Source: Biomaibacter acetigenes
Lineage (GTDB): Bacteria > Bacillota > Thermosediminibacteria > Thermosediminibacterales > Tepidanaerobacteraceae
Length of the DNA stretch: 64,000 nucleotides
Assembly: GCF_003691585.1 (NCBI RefSeq)
Contig: NZ_CP033169.1
Span: 1,674,001 to 1,738,000 of the forward strand
Direction of reading: 5' to 3'
Shown: piece after piece, positions 33,929 through 43,327 of the stretch
Numbering within the stretch: the stretch's first letter is position 1
Layout of the letters: each line of letters opens with the position of its first letter
Translations under genes and position numbers: made by a program
The notes under the pieces: model-generated
Seen by the model: the letters and a program-made list of their open reading frames with translations, nothing else
Databases searched by the model: none
Told to the model about the DNA's origin: nothing

Positions 33929-33991
33929 ACAACCGTAGATATTTGCCGGTTGTAAAAAAAAAAAGACAACCAAGATATTTGCCGGTTGTCT
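33929..33991 (-). terminator. Two tandem near-identical terminators in the lysA leader
   Basis: Proximal hairpin 33964-33991 (AGACAACC/GGTTGTCT) and distal hairpin 33929-33953 (ACAACCG/CGGTTGT) share the loop-side sequence GGCAAATATCT. Each is followed by a T-run of seven or more. Together they form the expression platform of the lysine riboswitch; the distal one looks like a tandem duplication. Confidence 0.8.
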
Positions 33992-33999
33992 AATGGTCT

Positions 34000-34241
34000 A
34001 AAGGCAAATACCTCCTCTCTTTCCCTAAACTGAAGTAGCGCTCCACCAAAAAATTGGGATTTTTTTGGTGACAGTCCCATACCTGTTCGATATGGTCCCA
34101 GCACGGTTTTCCGGATAAAAACCGCACTTCGGCGGTGACCCCTTTCTCCTCACATTATTGGCTTCCAGCCTCCGCAAGGATACTCTTGATTCACCGCGCC
34201 TCTACCTCAACTCTTGCCGAGATGAGGTTCCTTATTTAATT
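34000..34241 (-). ncRNA. Lysine riboswitch (L box)
   Basis: On the minus strand the leader has the L-box landmarks in order: GAGGTAGAGGCGC near the 5' side (about 34200), AGAGTAT, GGAGGCTGGAAGCC, GGAGAAAGGGGTCACCGCCGAAG (the conserved core near 34140), GCTGGG and a final GGACTGTCAC arm. It lies between a promoter (34248-34277) and tandem terminators, upstream of lysA. Lysine binding should favour termination and shut off diaminopimelate decarboxylase synthesis. The exact 3' edge of the aptamer is approximate. Confidence 0.93.
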
Positions 34242-34247
34242 TTTTAA

Positions 34248-34277
34248 AATATAACATGCCATGGCCCGGGTTGTCAA
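34248..34277 (-). promoter_or_regulatory. SigA-type promoter of the lysine riboswitch/lysA
   Basis: Minus-strand TTGACA (34272-34277), an 18-bp spacer and TATATT (34248-34253). It lies just upstream of the L-box aptamer. Confidence 0.8.
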
Positions 34278-34294
34278 GTTAAATTTTTGTTAAC

Positions 34295-35263
34295 TTAAAC
34301 TGCCAGCGAAGAGGACCATTTGCCGCATTTATCTCCCCAGCGGGCCATTAGTCTGTCATCACCGTAAATTTGAATTATCTCGCATGAATTGGGACAACCC
34401 TTGCACTCAAAACTCTTCACTTCATAATTTTTTATGGTGGCATTAAATCCAAGGAAATTTGTCCTTTTGTTTCTTGATTGCATTACATATTTTCTAGCCA
34501 GTATTGCCGCCCCAATAGCTCCCATTACATTATAATGTTTCGGTACTGTAATATTAAGGCCCAGTTCCTCCTCAAACGCCTTCTTTATACCCACATTAGC
34601 GGCAACGCCTCCTTGAAAAAGCACCAACGGCCTTATTTCCTTCCCTTTAGCTACATTAGCCAGATAATTTCTCACCAGTGCCTGGCAAAGTCCCCAGATT
34701 ATATCTTCAATTCTGTGTCCCATCTGCTGTTTGTGTATCATGTCTGATTCTGCAAACACTGCGCACCGGCCTGCAATTCTTGTAGGTATGGTGGATTTTA
34801 GCGCCATTTTGCCGAATTCCTCGATAGGTATACTCAGCCTCTGGGCCTGCCTATCCAGAAACGATCCCGTCCCAGCAGCACAGACAGTATTCATGGCAAA
34901 ATCCACCACTATTTTATTTCTTAAAATGATAATCTTTGAATCCTGGCCTCCTATTTCAAGTATGGTTTGGGTATCCGGATATTCCTCCAGTGCAGCTACC
35001 GCATGGGTTGTAATTTCGTTTTTCACTATATCCGCACCCACCAGTACCGACGCCAATTGCCTTCCGCTTCCGGTGGTCCCCACTGCAAAAATTTCAAGAG
35101 AATCATTAAATTCATCCTGCAACATTTTAAGTCCTTCTACAAGCACTTCTATGGGTTTTCCGGCAGTGTTTAAATACAACTTTCTAACAACCTCATTATT
35201 TTCATCCAATAAAACAAGGTTTGTGCTTACTGAACCCACATCAATTCCAAGTGAACACCTCAT
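34295..35263 (-). CDS. 2-hydroxyacyl-CoA-dehydratase activase-like ATPase (HgdC/BadF family)
   Basis: ASKHA-fold ATPase that in known systems injects an electron into 2-hydroxyacyl-CoA dehydratases. 322 residues: SLGIDVGSVSTNLVLLDE (phosphate 1), GTTGSGRQLAS, EIGGQDSKIIIL and FAMNTVCAAGTGSFLDRQA, RCAVFAESDMIHKQQMG (cluster Cys ligands) and FQGGVAANVGIKKAFE. A C-terminal KGCPNSC...GDKCGKW adds cysteines. It is the last gene of a three-gene set with two DUF2229 proteins. Its role next to spoVA genes is unknown, but this arrangement is seen in other Clostridia. Confidence 0.88.
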   Translation of the reverse strand: MRCSLGIDVGSVSTNLVLLDENNEVVRKLYLNTAGKPIEVLVEGLKMLQDEFNDSLEIFAVGTTGSGRQLASVLVGADIVKNEITTHAVAALEEYPDTQTILEIGGQDSKIIILRNKIVVDFAMNTVCAAGTGSFLDRQAQRLSIPIEEFGKMALKSTIPTRIAGRCAVFAESDMIHKQQMGHRIEDIIWGLCQALVRNYLANVAKGKEIRPLVLFQGGVAANVGIKKAFEEELGLNITVPKHYNVMGAIGAAILARKYVMQSRNKRTNFLGFNATIKNYEVKSFECKGCPNSCEIIQIYGDDRLMARWGDKCGKWSSSLAV

Positions 35264-36369
35264 CTAAACTTTCTACCTCCGATTTATGATTAATCATATC
35301 TACAAAGGCTTCCAGGCGGGTCCTGAAACCCGCTTCCGCCGCATGTTCATCCAGCACCAGGGTCATTACAGGAATGGAATAGTGTTTACTTACGCTGGAC
35401 AGCACACTCTTAGCCACTATTTCAGGCATACCTGTAAATGGTAGAAGTTGAATAACCCCGTTAAAACCCTCTCCGGCAAATCTGGCTACCTGGGCCACCG
35501 TTTCCTGGCCATGTCCTCCGATAAAACAATTAATATATGGCTTTGACATTTCAAGAAGCATTTTGTGCTCTCTGGGCTTTATGAAAGATGGCAGCAGGTT
35601 ATGGCGGATCCAATCCGTAATATATATACTTCTATAAACCTCCACCCCTATTTCTCCCAGTTGTTTTTCTATATTAAGGTTTACAAAGGGCTCAAGAACA
35701 GTGTAAATTTCACCTATTATACCGATTCTCGGCAAATTAACTGTCGTTTTTATATCATGGAACATCATCTTTATTTCTTTTTGCACTTGTTTTATTTTGC
35801 CGGTTTCTTTTGTCCTTTCAATCATTTCGATTGCTATCTTATAACATTTATCTGTTGCCCCTGTTGATGCCTCTCGGGGTCTCGCTTTGCAGGCCAAGAC
35901 ATCAAGTTCATCCAGCAGCAGTGCCTTTTCCCAGGCAAGTTTCCCTGCTTCTAATATATCCCTGTAAGTATGTTTTTTTTTTGTTTGTTACCATTATAAG
36001 TTTGTGAATCAACTCCAAAAGATGCCCCTTGGGGGGCTCCAGCACCACCATATTAAATTCAAAACCCAGGTCTTTTAATATTTCTCTTTGAACCTCTGCA
36101 TAATACCCAAACCTGCATGGTCCGATTCCACCTGCCATTACTATGGTATCCGCACCATCTTCCAGGGCTTCGATAAAGTTACCTAAATTTATTTTCAATG
36201 GGAGACATGCAAATTCAGGTGAGTATTTTACACCAAGTTCCAGGGTTTTTTTACTGCATGGCGGCGGAACCACCACTTCTACCCCCAGGCTTTCAAAAAA
36301 ACTTTTTAGAGGAATATAGATATTACCCATGTGCGGAAATGTTACTTTCACTGACTTTCCTCCCTTCAA
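35241..36369 (-). CDS. DUF2229/CoA-activase-related protein A, frameshifted at an A10 run
   Basis: Protein of the acyl-CoA-dehydratase-activase-related family (HgdB-like cysteine domain). The N-terminal piece has FPHMGNIYIPLKSFFESLGVEVVVPP, SPEFACLPLKINLGNF and MAGGIGPCRFGYYAEVQREIL. The frame breaks at an A10 run (T10, 35973-35982), where nine A give NKKKHTYRDILEAGKLAWEKALLLDELD. The rest has PRIGIIGEIYTVLEPFVN, FIGGHGQETVAQVARF and LVLDEHAAEAGFRTRLEAFVDM. It overlaps the activase start by 23 bp. Confidence 0.85.
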
Positions 36370-37313
36370 GAATATCTAAAAATGCTTCCAATCTGGTATC
36401 AAACCCAGCTTCTCCGGAGTGTTCATCCAGAGTTAGGTATAAAAAAGGCACTTTATACTCCCTCATAACCCTGTGCTCCAGGAGTTCTCCGATTAGAGAG
36501 TCGGGACCGCATCCAAAAGATGCCACATGTATGATACCATCGATTTTTTTATTTTCCAAAAAATAATAGGCGCATCCAAGAATATTTTTACCCAGTGTCC
36601 AGAACATGTCCTTTGGTAAGTTTTTTTGTTCCCTGGACAATATTTTTTTCATTTATCATTTCATATGTTATTATCTTTGCATTTATTTTCCGCAATTTTG
36701 TTATCAAATCCATACTTATAAAGTTATCATAAAGATTGTATGGATGCCCTAATAATAAACCGTAAAACCGGGTTCGGTTTGTTTTTTATACACTTGAAAT
36801 TTTTCTGAGTTAAAATCTCATAGGGAGTAATCCTGTGTTTCCTGATGTAATTTTTATATGATGAAAAACTTTTACATGCCACAATATAGGCCTTCAAACT
36901 TCCCACCGCGTTTTATTCAGATTCTTTCCTATTTCAAAAAAATGTTCTAATATACGGGACTTTTTGTTATAAAGATCAAGTTTTATGTCTATTACAGGCG
37001 GTAAATCAGGCAGGTTATATTTTATCATATCAGGTAAGCCAAGAAATTTGGGGCAAATATATTCTCCCGGTTCAATACTTATTATTCTGGGAATGAATAT
37101 GGTATCGGCCTTATGGGCAAGGTCCATCACATGGCCATGAAATAGCTTCACCGGAAGGCATGCATCATCCACAGTAACTTCAACGCCCTTTTTTAATATT
37201 TGTTTGTTTGTCGGATTTGATAAAACAACCTCCTGTCCTAACGCTTTAAAAAAACTCTCCCATAGTGGATAATAATGATAAAAAAATAATGCTCTGGGAA
37301 TTCCAATTTTCAT
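36323..37313 (-). pseudogene. DUF2229/CoA-activase-related protein B, at least four frameshifts
   Basis: N-terminal piece MKIGIPRALFFYHYYPLWESFFKALGQEVVLSNP ... DDACLPVKLFHGHV and C-terminal piece KNILGCAYYFLENKKIDGIIHVASFGCGPDSLIGELLEH ... LTLDEHSGEAGFDTRLEAFLDIL bracket ~240 bp. There, coding for YKKQTEPGF, LLLGHPYNLYDNFISMDLI and KINAKIITYEMINEK is spread over three frames. Breaks lie near 36890, 36815, 36775 and 36640, mostly one base short in T/A runs. The full protein would be ~330 residues with the usual family order. Either a decaying gene or a locally poor consensus. It overlaps the previous gene's start. Confidence 0.75.
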
Positions 37314-38799
37314 GATAGTAAATACACCTCATAATATTTTTCGTTACCTATTGTTTCCATTTTTTTATTTTTATTTCCCCTTTCCTTGCTTCTTACTTCA
37401 GGAATCGGCTTTCTGAGAATTACCGTAGATAACGCTTTAAAATCCAGCGGAAATAACGGCCACAAATAGGAATCATTGTTAATTGATTTTGTTGAAATAA
37501 AAATCGATAATGTTATGATTATACCGACTAAAAAACCGGGCAGGGAAAAAAGGCCTGTAAGTATCAATATCATTAGCCTGAATAATCTCACAGCCAGGGA
37601 AAACTCGATACTTGGCGTTGCAAAAGTGCCAATAGCAGTTATTGCTACGTACAAAATAGTTTCCGGGGAAAAAAGGCCGATTTCAACAGCAAACTGGCCA
37701 AGCATTATAGCACCCAGCAATCCAAGAGAAGTGGCAAGAGCATTTGGTGTATGGATCAGCGCTATCCTGATTAAGTCCAGGCCAATTTCAAGGAGCAAAA
37801 ACTGTATAAATAAAGGGAATGGCAGCTGCCTTTTTAGGTCCTATAAATTCCAGCCATGATGGCAGCATTGTCTTGTTTAAAACCAGGACCAGCCAGAGGG
37901 GAGGCAGTATCAATGACAATAATATCCCCAGTGTCCTGACCCATCGGAGATATGTCCCCACCAGCGGGTTTTGATAGTAATCTTCGGCATGTTGGATAAA
38001 ATTGAATAAATTAGCAGGCAATATCATAACGCTCGGTGAAGTATCTACCATGACCGCCACATATCCCTCCAGCAAGTGTGCAGCCACCACATCGGGCCTT
38101 TCGGTAAAACGTGCCCGTGGAAGCGGGTTCCAATTTTTCCCCCAGTATGAATTCCTCCAGGCTTTTTTCAGCCATTACCAGGTCATCGGTCTTAATGGAT
38201 TTTATTTTTGTTTTGATATTTTCTACCAGGGAAGGGTCGCATTTATCCTTTATATATGACACCACTATGTCTGTCTTGGTTCTAAGACCGACTTTGAGGA
38301 TTTCATTGCGCAGCGAAGGGTCTCTCAAACGCCGCCTTACCAGAGCCGTATTAAAAACTACTGTCTCCACCAGGCCATCCCTTGGTCCTCTGGTTACCCT
38401 TTCAAGGTCGGGTTCTTCAGGATTTCTCACAGGGTATTCTCGGGCGTCAATTATAATTGCCTCGTTTTCTCCATCAATCAGTAAAGCCAGGGGGCCCGCC
38501 AGAACATTGTCAACTACCTCTTCAAGTGTAGATACGGATTCCACTTCAATATAACCTATACTGGTCTTGATTAAACTTTCTATATCGTCGATTTTTAAAT
38601 CTTTACGCTTTAATTTCATAAGCGAGTCCAGTATCCTGAGCATTACCTGGTCCTTTACTAATCCATCTATAAAAAGCAGAAAGGCATTTTTTTCTGCAAC
38701 CTTTAAGGGCCTTGAAATAACATCAAAACTCTCTCCTACTCCCAATTTTTCCGAAAGAAAATTAAGATTTTCTTTTAAATTTTTTGATATATCCACCAT
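37310..38799 (-). CDS. spoVAF: SpoVAF (GerA-type spore germination protein), two frameshifts
   Basis: Membrane protein of the GerA/SpoVAF family encoded with the SpoVA DPA-channel genes. From the ATG at 38799 (AGGGAAGTGAC), the soluble N-terminal domain has FLLFIDGLVKDQVMLRIL, REYPVRNPEEPDLERVTRGPRDGLVETVVFNTALVRRRLRDP and TKTDIVVSYIKD. The frame breaks near 38127 (one base too many in a G-run). FTERPDVVAAHLLEGYVAVMVDTSPSVMILP and membrane helices follow. It breaks again near 37812 (one extra T), then LLLEIGLDLIRIALIHTPNALATSLGLLGAIMLGQFAVE and ATPSIEFSLAVRLFRL complete the membrane domain. Confidence 0.9.
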
Positions 38800-38800
38800 G

Positions 38801-39181
38801 TCACTTCCCTGCAAAGAAAAATAAGAAAATAATCAACCTGAAAATAGCCGTTTTTATCATCATGACAGGCCATGGTCTTTTGTAAGCGGCCATGGGGTTA
38901 ATTAAATCGATCCAGAATATGTTGCTATGTTTTAATAATCCCGCACCGGTAATCAATAAAAAAGTTGGTCCGAGCAGTTGTAAAAACTCTTTATCTCCAG
39001 GGGACCAAACGATAGACGAAAAAATACCCCCTGCAATGACCTCGGTAACTCCATAGTGAAAGGCAGTAGTAATACATATAGAAAAAACTAGCTCCATCAC
39101 GGAAATGACAAGAACTATAAACCAGTACCGGGGGCTTACGATTAAAATTGTAAGAAGTATGCCTGTTATGTCTAAAAACAT
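38801..39181 (-). CDS. Membrane protein in the spoVA operon
   Basis: 126 residues from the ATG at 39181 (AAGGAGAAAAAA upstream), with about four hydrophobic helices (ITGILLTILIVSPRYWFIVLVISVMELVF ... TFLLITGAGLLKHSNIFWIDLINPMAAYKRPWPVMMIKTAIFRLIIFLFFF). It sits between spoVAE and spoVAF, 2 bp from the latter. I do not recognise it as SpoVAA, AB or AEa. Likely a spore inner-membrane protein by position. Confidence 0.65.
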   Translation of the reverse strand: MFLDITGILLTILIVSPRYWFIVLVISVMELVFSICITTAFHYGVTEVIAGGIFSSIVWSPGDKEFLQLLGPTFLLITGAGLLKHSNIFWIDLINPMAAYKRPWPVMMIKTAIFRLIIFLFFFAGK

Positions 39182-39293
39182 TTTTTTCTCCTTTATAATG
39201 GATAGGAAAGTAAAAATGTTCCTTAATAAATGGCTTTCCGTAATGCATTTCAAAAAAGCTACTACTGTTTAATTGCTTTAAATGAAAGCTTTT

Positions 39294-39647
39294 TTACTTG
39301 GATTTGGGATTAAAAAGAACTGCCATTAAATATCCAAATACCACCGCAGCTGTTATTCCGGCAGCAGCAGATGTAAGGCCTCCTGTAAATATTCCTAAGA
39401 AGCCCCGCTTATTTACATCTTCAATTACACCGGTCACCAGAGTATGGCCAAAACCGGTAAGCGGTATAGTGGCCCCTGCCTTCCCTATTTCTACAAGAGG
39501 TTGATAAAGTCCCAAACCGCTTAGAACAGCCCCTAGAGTCACAAATAAAACCAGAATATGGGCAGGAGTTAATTTGGTTGCATCCATAAGAATCTGGCCT
39601 ACAGCACAAATTAATCCGCCTATTAAAAATGCCATAACATAATCCAT
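39294..39647 (-). CDS. spoVAE: SpoVAE (SpoVAC/SpoVAEb family) spore channel protein
   Basis: 117 residues with three or four membrane helices: MAFLIGGLICAVGQILMDATKLTPAHILVLFVTLGAVLSGLGLYQPL, then GAGATIPLTGFGHTLVTGVIEDVNKRGFLGIFTGGLTSAAAGITAAVVFGYL. It forms part of the dipicolinic-acid channel loaded in the forespore and opened at germination. The SpoVAC paralogue shares the G-F-G/N-T/S-I/L-V motif. Expected to be SigG-dependent. Confidence 0.93.
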   Translation of the reverse strand: MDYVMAFLIGGLICAVGQILMDATKLTPAHILVLFVTLGAVLSGLGLYQPLVEIGKAGATIPLTGFGHTLVTGVIEDVNKRGFLGIFTGGLTSAAAGITAAVVFGYLMAVLFNPKSK

Positions 39648-39665
39648 TTTTAAATCTCCTCTAAA

Positions 39666-40674
39666 CTAAAGGTTTTCAATAGCTACTGCATGGGCAATAC
39701 AGGGGATGGTTTCACCCTGCTGTGTGCTGGTGGTGCTTAAAAGTGCACCTGTCGCCACCAGTAAAATTCTGTTGTATTTACCTTTTATCATCTCTTTATA
39801 AAGGTACCCGCATGTCACTACCGCTGCACAAGCACATCCACTGCCGCCGGCATGGACATCCTGTTCAGGTCTGAAAATCATCAGCCCGCAATCGGAAAAT
39901 TTATTTGACACATCAAAACCTTTTTGTTTTATAAGTTCTTCCGCAATATCCTTTCCAACGCTGGCCAGGTCTCCGGTAATAATCAGGTCATAGTCATCGG
40001 GGGTCCTATTTGTATCATTGAAATGGCGCACTATGGTATCCACAGCGGCCGGTGCCATAGCAGTACCCATATCATTTGGGTTTGCTTCGCCCATATCTAT
40101 GACTTTACCGGTAGTGACATATGTTATTCTAGGGTTTTGTGGTCTGGATGATATCACGGCAGCTCCGGCCCCGGTGACGGTCCATTGGGCTGTAGGTGGC
40201 CTTTGATTCCCGAGTTCTAGAGGAAATCTGTACTGCCTTTCGGATGTGCAGTAATGGCTTGAAGATGCCACCACCAGGTTGTCTGCGAATCCTCCATCTA
40301 CAATTATGGACCCAAGGCCCAGCCCTTCAGCCATGGTGGAGCAAGCACCGTATATGCCGAAAAATGGTAAACCGAGTTCTCTGGCGGCAAAGCCCGCTGA
40401 TATGATCTGGTTCAGGAGGTCTCCCGCAATAAAATACTCTATGCTTGAATAGGGGACATTGCTGTTTTTAATGGCCATTTCTACTACTTCTTTTAACATT
40501 TTCCTTTCGGCCTTTTCCCAGCTTTTTTCTTTGTATATATTATCATTTAAATAAGGTCAAAATAATCTTTTAATGGGCCCTGGCCTCCTTAGGTCCTACG
40601 ATGGAAGAGGCGGCAATGATTGAAGGGGGATTTTGAAATTTGATTGTCTGAAAACCCATTTTTTTACCTGCCAA
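39666..40674 (-). CDS. spoVAD: SpoVAD spore DPA-binding protein, two frameshifts
   Basis: Thiolase-fold protein that binds dipicolinic acid. The TTG at 40674, seven bases after AGGAGG, starts AGKKMGFQTIKFQNPPSIIAASSIVGPKE. The frame breaks near 40580 (one base short in GGCCAGGGCC), giving GPLKDYFDLI, then again near 40550 (one T short), then SWEKAERKMLKEVVEMAIK. After that the frame is clean: GDLLNQIISAGFAARELGLPFFGIYGACSTMAEGL, PPTAQWTVTGAGAAV, GSGCACAAVVTCGYL. Total about 336 residues, as usual. It lies 11 bp from spoVAC. Confidence 0.94.
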
Positions 40675-40685
40675 GATAGTTCCTC

Positions 40686-41135
40686 CTAGAGCTTTAATAT
40701 ATAATAAATCAAACCTACAATTACCGCCGAACACATACCATATACAAGTACAGGCCCTGCTACCACAAACATTTTAGCCGCTACTCCAAACACATAGCCT
40801 TCTCTCTTAAATTCCATGGCGGGTGATACAATAGAATTGGCAAAACCCGTAATTGGCACGATAGAACCCGCTCCAGCCCTCTTGCCTATTTTATCGTAAA
40901 CTCCAAGGCCGGTAAGAAAAGCTCCTAAAAATACCATGATGGCAGACGTGGGGGCTCCGGCTTCTTTTGGACTCAATCCCCTGGAAATAAAAAAATTCAT
41001 TATTCCCTGGCCTATAACACAAATCAACCCACCCACCACAAAAGCCATCATGATATTTTTTAAATAGGGCGGCTTTGGCCTTTTTTGTTTAACAAAATTT
41101 TGATAATCCTGTTGCTCCCTGGTAAGTTTTTTCAT
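40686..41135 (-). CDS. spoVAC: SpoVAC spore channel protein
   Basis: 149 residues. A basic N-terminus (LTREQQDYQNFVKQKRPKPPYLKN) precedes four membrane helices; MMAFVVGGLICVIGQGIMNFF, GLSPKEAGAPTSAIMVFLGAFLTGLGVYDKIGKRAGAGSIVPITGFANSIVSPAMEFKREGYVFGVAAKMF are the family signature. Mechanosensitive DPA channel component. First gene of the spoVAC-AD-AE set. ATG start after TAAAGGAAGG. Confidence 0.95.
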   Translation of the reverse strand: MKKLTREQQDYQNFVKQKRPKPPYLKNIMMAFVVGGLICVIGQGIMNFFISRGLSPKEAGAPTSAIMVFLGAFLTGLGVYDKIGKRAGAGSIVPITGFANSIVSPAMEFKREGYVFGVAAKMFVVAGPVLVYGMCSAVIVGLIYYILKL

Positions 41136-41188
41136 TTATACCTTCCTTTATTTTTTGGTTTAAAAACGAGCACTTACGTGCCCGTTTT

Positions 41189-41400
41189 CTAAGCTTCAGT
41201 TGAACCATCTACCTTAAAGGCAATTGCTACATCGGCTTTATACTCTACAATTTTCCCATTCTGGACGTTGGCAGTGTTATTTAAAACTTCCACTCCCGAA
41301 ATATTTCTAATGGTCTTGCTGGCATCCTTAACTGCATTTTCTACGGCTTCCTGCCAGCTATTTTTGATTCGCCTACCACTTCCACAACTTTTACAGTCAT
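41189..41400 (-). CDS. Dodecin, frameshifted
   Basis: Small flavin-binding storage protein forming dodecamers. The ATG at 41400 (ACTGTAAAAGTTGTGGAAGTGG; MTVKVVEVVGESK), after AAGGAGG, gives the correct dodecin N-terminus. Adding one A to the A5 run at 41361-41365 joins it to NSWQEAVENAVKDASKTIRNISGVEVLNNTANVQNGKIVEYKADVAIAFKVDG. The longer frame starting inside the ribosome binding site is wrong. Its start overlaps the stop of a small upstream gene (ATGA). Confidence 0.9.
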
Positions 41401-41601
41401 AAAATATAACCTCCTTCATCTGAAGTTACAATTTTATTTTTTCCCGTTATATAATCGTTATTCTCTAAATGCAATACAAGTTTGGCGCTTTTTGGCACTT
41501 TATTATAATAAATACTTTTTACTATTAAAAAGCTGGAAACAGCGAATAACATCGCAATCAATATTATTATGGTTATTCTTTTTCGGATTAACTCATTTCA
41601 T
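41397..41601 (-). CDS. Small single-pass membrane protein between sigF and dodecin, frameshifted at start
   Basis: From the ATG at 41601 (AAGAGGTGAATC upstream) the frame ends at once, but deleting one A in ATGAAATGAG gives MNELIRKRITIIILIAMLFAVSSFLIVKSIYYNKVPKSAKLVLHLENNDY..., about 67 residues with one membrane helix. The stop overlaps the dodecin ATG, implying translational coupling. The strong ribosome binding site, coupled stop and clean helix support a real gene. No family known. Confidence 0.5.
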
Positions 41602-41647
41602 GATTCACCTCTTGTTTATTATTGTGTGACACGGAAATTTTTATACA

Positions 41648-41673
41648 AAAAAAAGCCTTTATTACGGCTTTTA
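41648..41673 (-). terminator. Terminator after sigF
   Basis: AAAAGCC and GGCTTTT pair across a 9-nt loop on the minus strand, followed by an eight-T tract. It ends the spoIIA operon. Confidence 0.8.
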
Positions 41674-41678
41674 CTTTT

Positions 41679-42407
41679 TTAAGAAATTAACTCTCTTATT
41701 TTATTTAGAATCTTTTTTTTCCATTCTTGATACCTGGACCTGGGTTATTTTCAATAATTTGGCAACTTCCATCTGAGTTTTGTCTTTGAAATACCTTAAA
41801 ATAATAATCTGTCTTTCTTCTTTGCTTAATTTGGATAAAGCCTCTTTTAATGCGATCCTGTCCAGCCACTGGCTTTGATGGATTTCATCGACATCAATCT
41901 GGTCAATATAGTATATTGGAGAACCATCGTCCTGAAAAGCTACATCATTTAATGAAACGGGTGCCTGGGAAGATTCCATGGCCATTACCAGTTCCTCAGG
42001 CGAAATATTAATTTCTTCCGCCAGTTCATTGATGGTAGGCTCCCTGTCAAGAGCTTTAGTCAGGGCTTCTTTGGCTTTCTGAGCCTTGACCGACAGTTCC
42101 TTCAGAGACCTGGCAACCTTGACAGGCCTATCATCTCTTAAAAATCTACGAATTTCCCCCATAATCATGGGAACGGCATATGTAGAAAACTTTACATTAT
42201 AAGAAAAATCAAACTTATCTATTGCTTTCAAAAGGCCTATACTACCAATTTGAAACAAATCTTCCGGTTCATAACCCCTGTTATTAAACCTTTTACGATA
42301 CTCCATACAAGACCCAGGTTGAGTGAAACCAACTCATCCTTGGCTTTGTTGTCCCCCTGCTTGGCTTTTTTTAACAGCTCCATAGAATCATTCGGGTTCA
42401 TAGGCAT
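41679..42407 (-). CDS. sigF: RNA polymerase sporulation sigma factor SigF, two frameshifts
   Basis: Forespore-specific sigma factor held by SpoIIAB. The ATG at 42407, overlapping the spoIIAB stop, begins [39 protein letters not shown]. One base is missing in the A4 run at 42291-42294, after which RFNNRGYEPEDLFQIGSIGLLKAIDKFDFSYNVKFSTYAVPMIMGEIRRFLRDD (region 2) is clean. Region 4 ends with VAKLLKITQVQVSRMEKK, where an extra A in the A7 run (41713-41719) cuts off ILNKIRELIS. About 240 residues when repaired. Confidence 0.95.
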
Positions 42408-42847
42408 TACCTCGAATACTTGCTATCTTTAATATTTTTAGTCATCCTTACCAATGTTCCCGAACCGGGTGAGGATTCTACTTCCAGTTCATCCATAAAG
42501 TTCTCCATAATGGTAAAACCCATTCCCGATCTGTCTTGTTCCGGTTTTGAGGTCCACAGGGGCTGCCTTGCCTTTTCTATGTCTTCTATTCCCTTTCCCC
42601 AGTCCTGTACCACAATTTCAATCCTGCCATCATAAAGCTTTGCCTGAATCCTGATTATACCGGGCTTGTCCTCATAACCGTGGATTATAGAATTTGTTAC
42701 AGCCTCCGATACGGCAGTTTTTATATCAGCCAGTTCATCCAGAGTGGGGTCTAACTGAGATGCAAAGGCCGCAATAACTATCCTTGAAAATGCTTCATTT
42801 TCAGATTTACTTAAAAAATCAAGCTGCATTTCATTTAATAATTCCAT
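42407..42847 (-). CDS. spoIIAB: Anti-sigma F factor and serine kinase SpoIIAB
   Basis: GHKL-fold kinase that binds SigF and phosphorylates SpoIIAA. 146 residues with the N box [20 protein letters not shown]1 [14 protein letters not shown] and G2 [27 protein letters not shown]. Intact. Middle gene of the spoIIA operon, 11 bp after spoIIAA. Confidence 0.97.
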   Translation of the reverse strand: MELLNEMQLDFLSKSENEAFSRIVIAAFASQLDPTLDELADIKTAVSEAVTNSIIHGYEDKPGIIRIQAKLYDGRIEIVVQDWGKGIEDIEKARQPLWTSKPEQDRSGMGFTIMENFMDELEVESSPGSGTLVRMTKNIKDSKYSR

Positions 42848-42858
42848 AAAATCACTCC

Positions 42859-43194
42859 CTACAATTTTTCCATGGCTTCTTTCTCATCATTGTAACACGG
42901 TATTATACTAAAAAGACCGGACATTTCAAATATTCTTCTTATCTGACTATTCAAGTTAGAGACTCCTACCATGCCACCGATCTTTTGCAGTGCCTTGTAA
43001 CGCCCTATTATCATACCAACTCCGGAACTATCCATAAAAGTAACATTTTTAAAATTAAACAATATCTTTTTAATTGAGGTCTTTTGGATAATGTTTTCTA
43101 TCTGGATTTTTATCATATGGGATGTGTGATGATCAAGCTCTCCTTTCAAATTTACTATCATCATGTCCTCTATGATTTTGATTGTCGAGTTCAC
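42859..43194 (-). CDS. spoIIAA: Anti-sigma F factor antagonist SpoIIAA
   Basis: STAS-domain anti-anti-sigma factor. 111 residues with [18 protein letters not shown] and the phosphorylation-site loop [20 protein letters not shown] (Ser in DSSG). Partner switching with SpoIIAB frees SigF in the forespore. First gene of the spoIIA operon. Confidence 0.97.
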   Translation of the reverse strand: MNSTIKIIEDMMIVNLKGELDHHTSHMIKIQIENIIQKTSIKKILFNFKNVTFMDSSGVGMIIGRYKALQKIGGMVGVSNLNSQIRRIFEMSGLFSIIPCYNDEKEAMEKL

Positions 43195-43268
43195 CTATGT
43201 CTCACCCCCCATTATACCTAATAATATTCTACAGTTTAAAGGAAAATCCTGCTAAAAGCAAAAAATCA

Positions 43269-43300
43269 GCACAGCGTTATCCCCAGGGACGACGCTGTGC
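43269..43300 (-). terminator. Hairpin between dacF and spoIIAA
   Basis: GCACAGCG (43269-43276) and CGCTGTGC (43293-43300) form an 8-bp stem. On the minus strand it follows the dacF stop; the following T-tract is modest, so it may be a partial terminator. Confidence 0.55.
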
Positions 43301-43327
43301 CTTCAAATAATAGTCACTTTTTAATAA

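Noticed and set aside
33923-33996. A CRISPR-like or satellite repeat in the lysA leader
   Set aside because: The two repeated units are terminator hairpins with T-tracts belonging to the lysine riboswitch, not an array.
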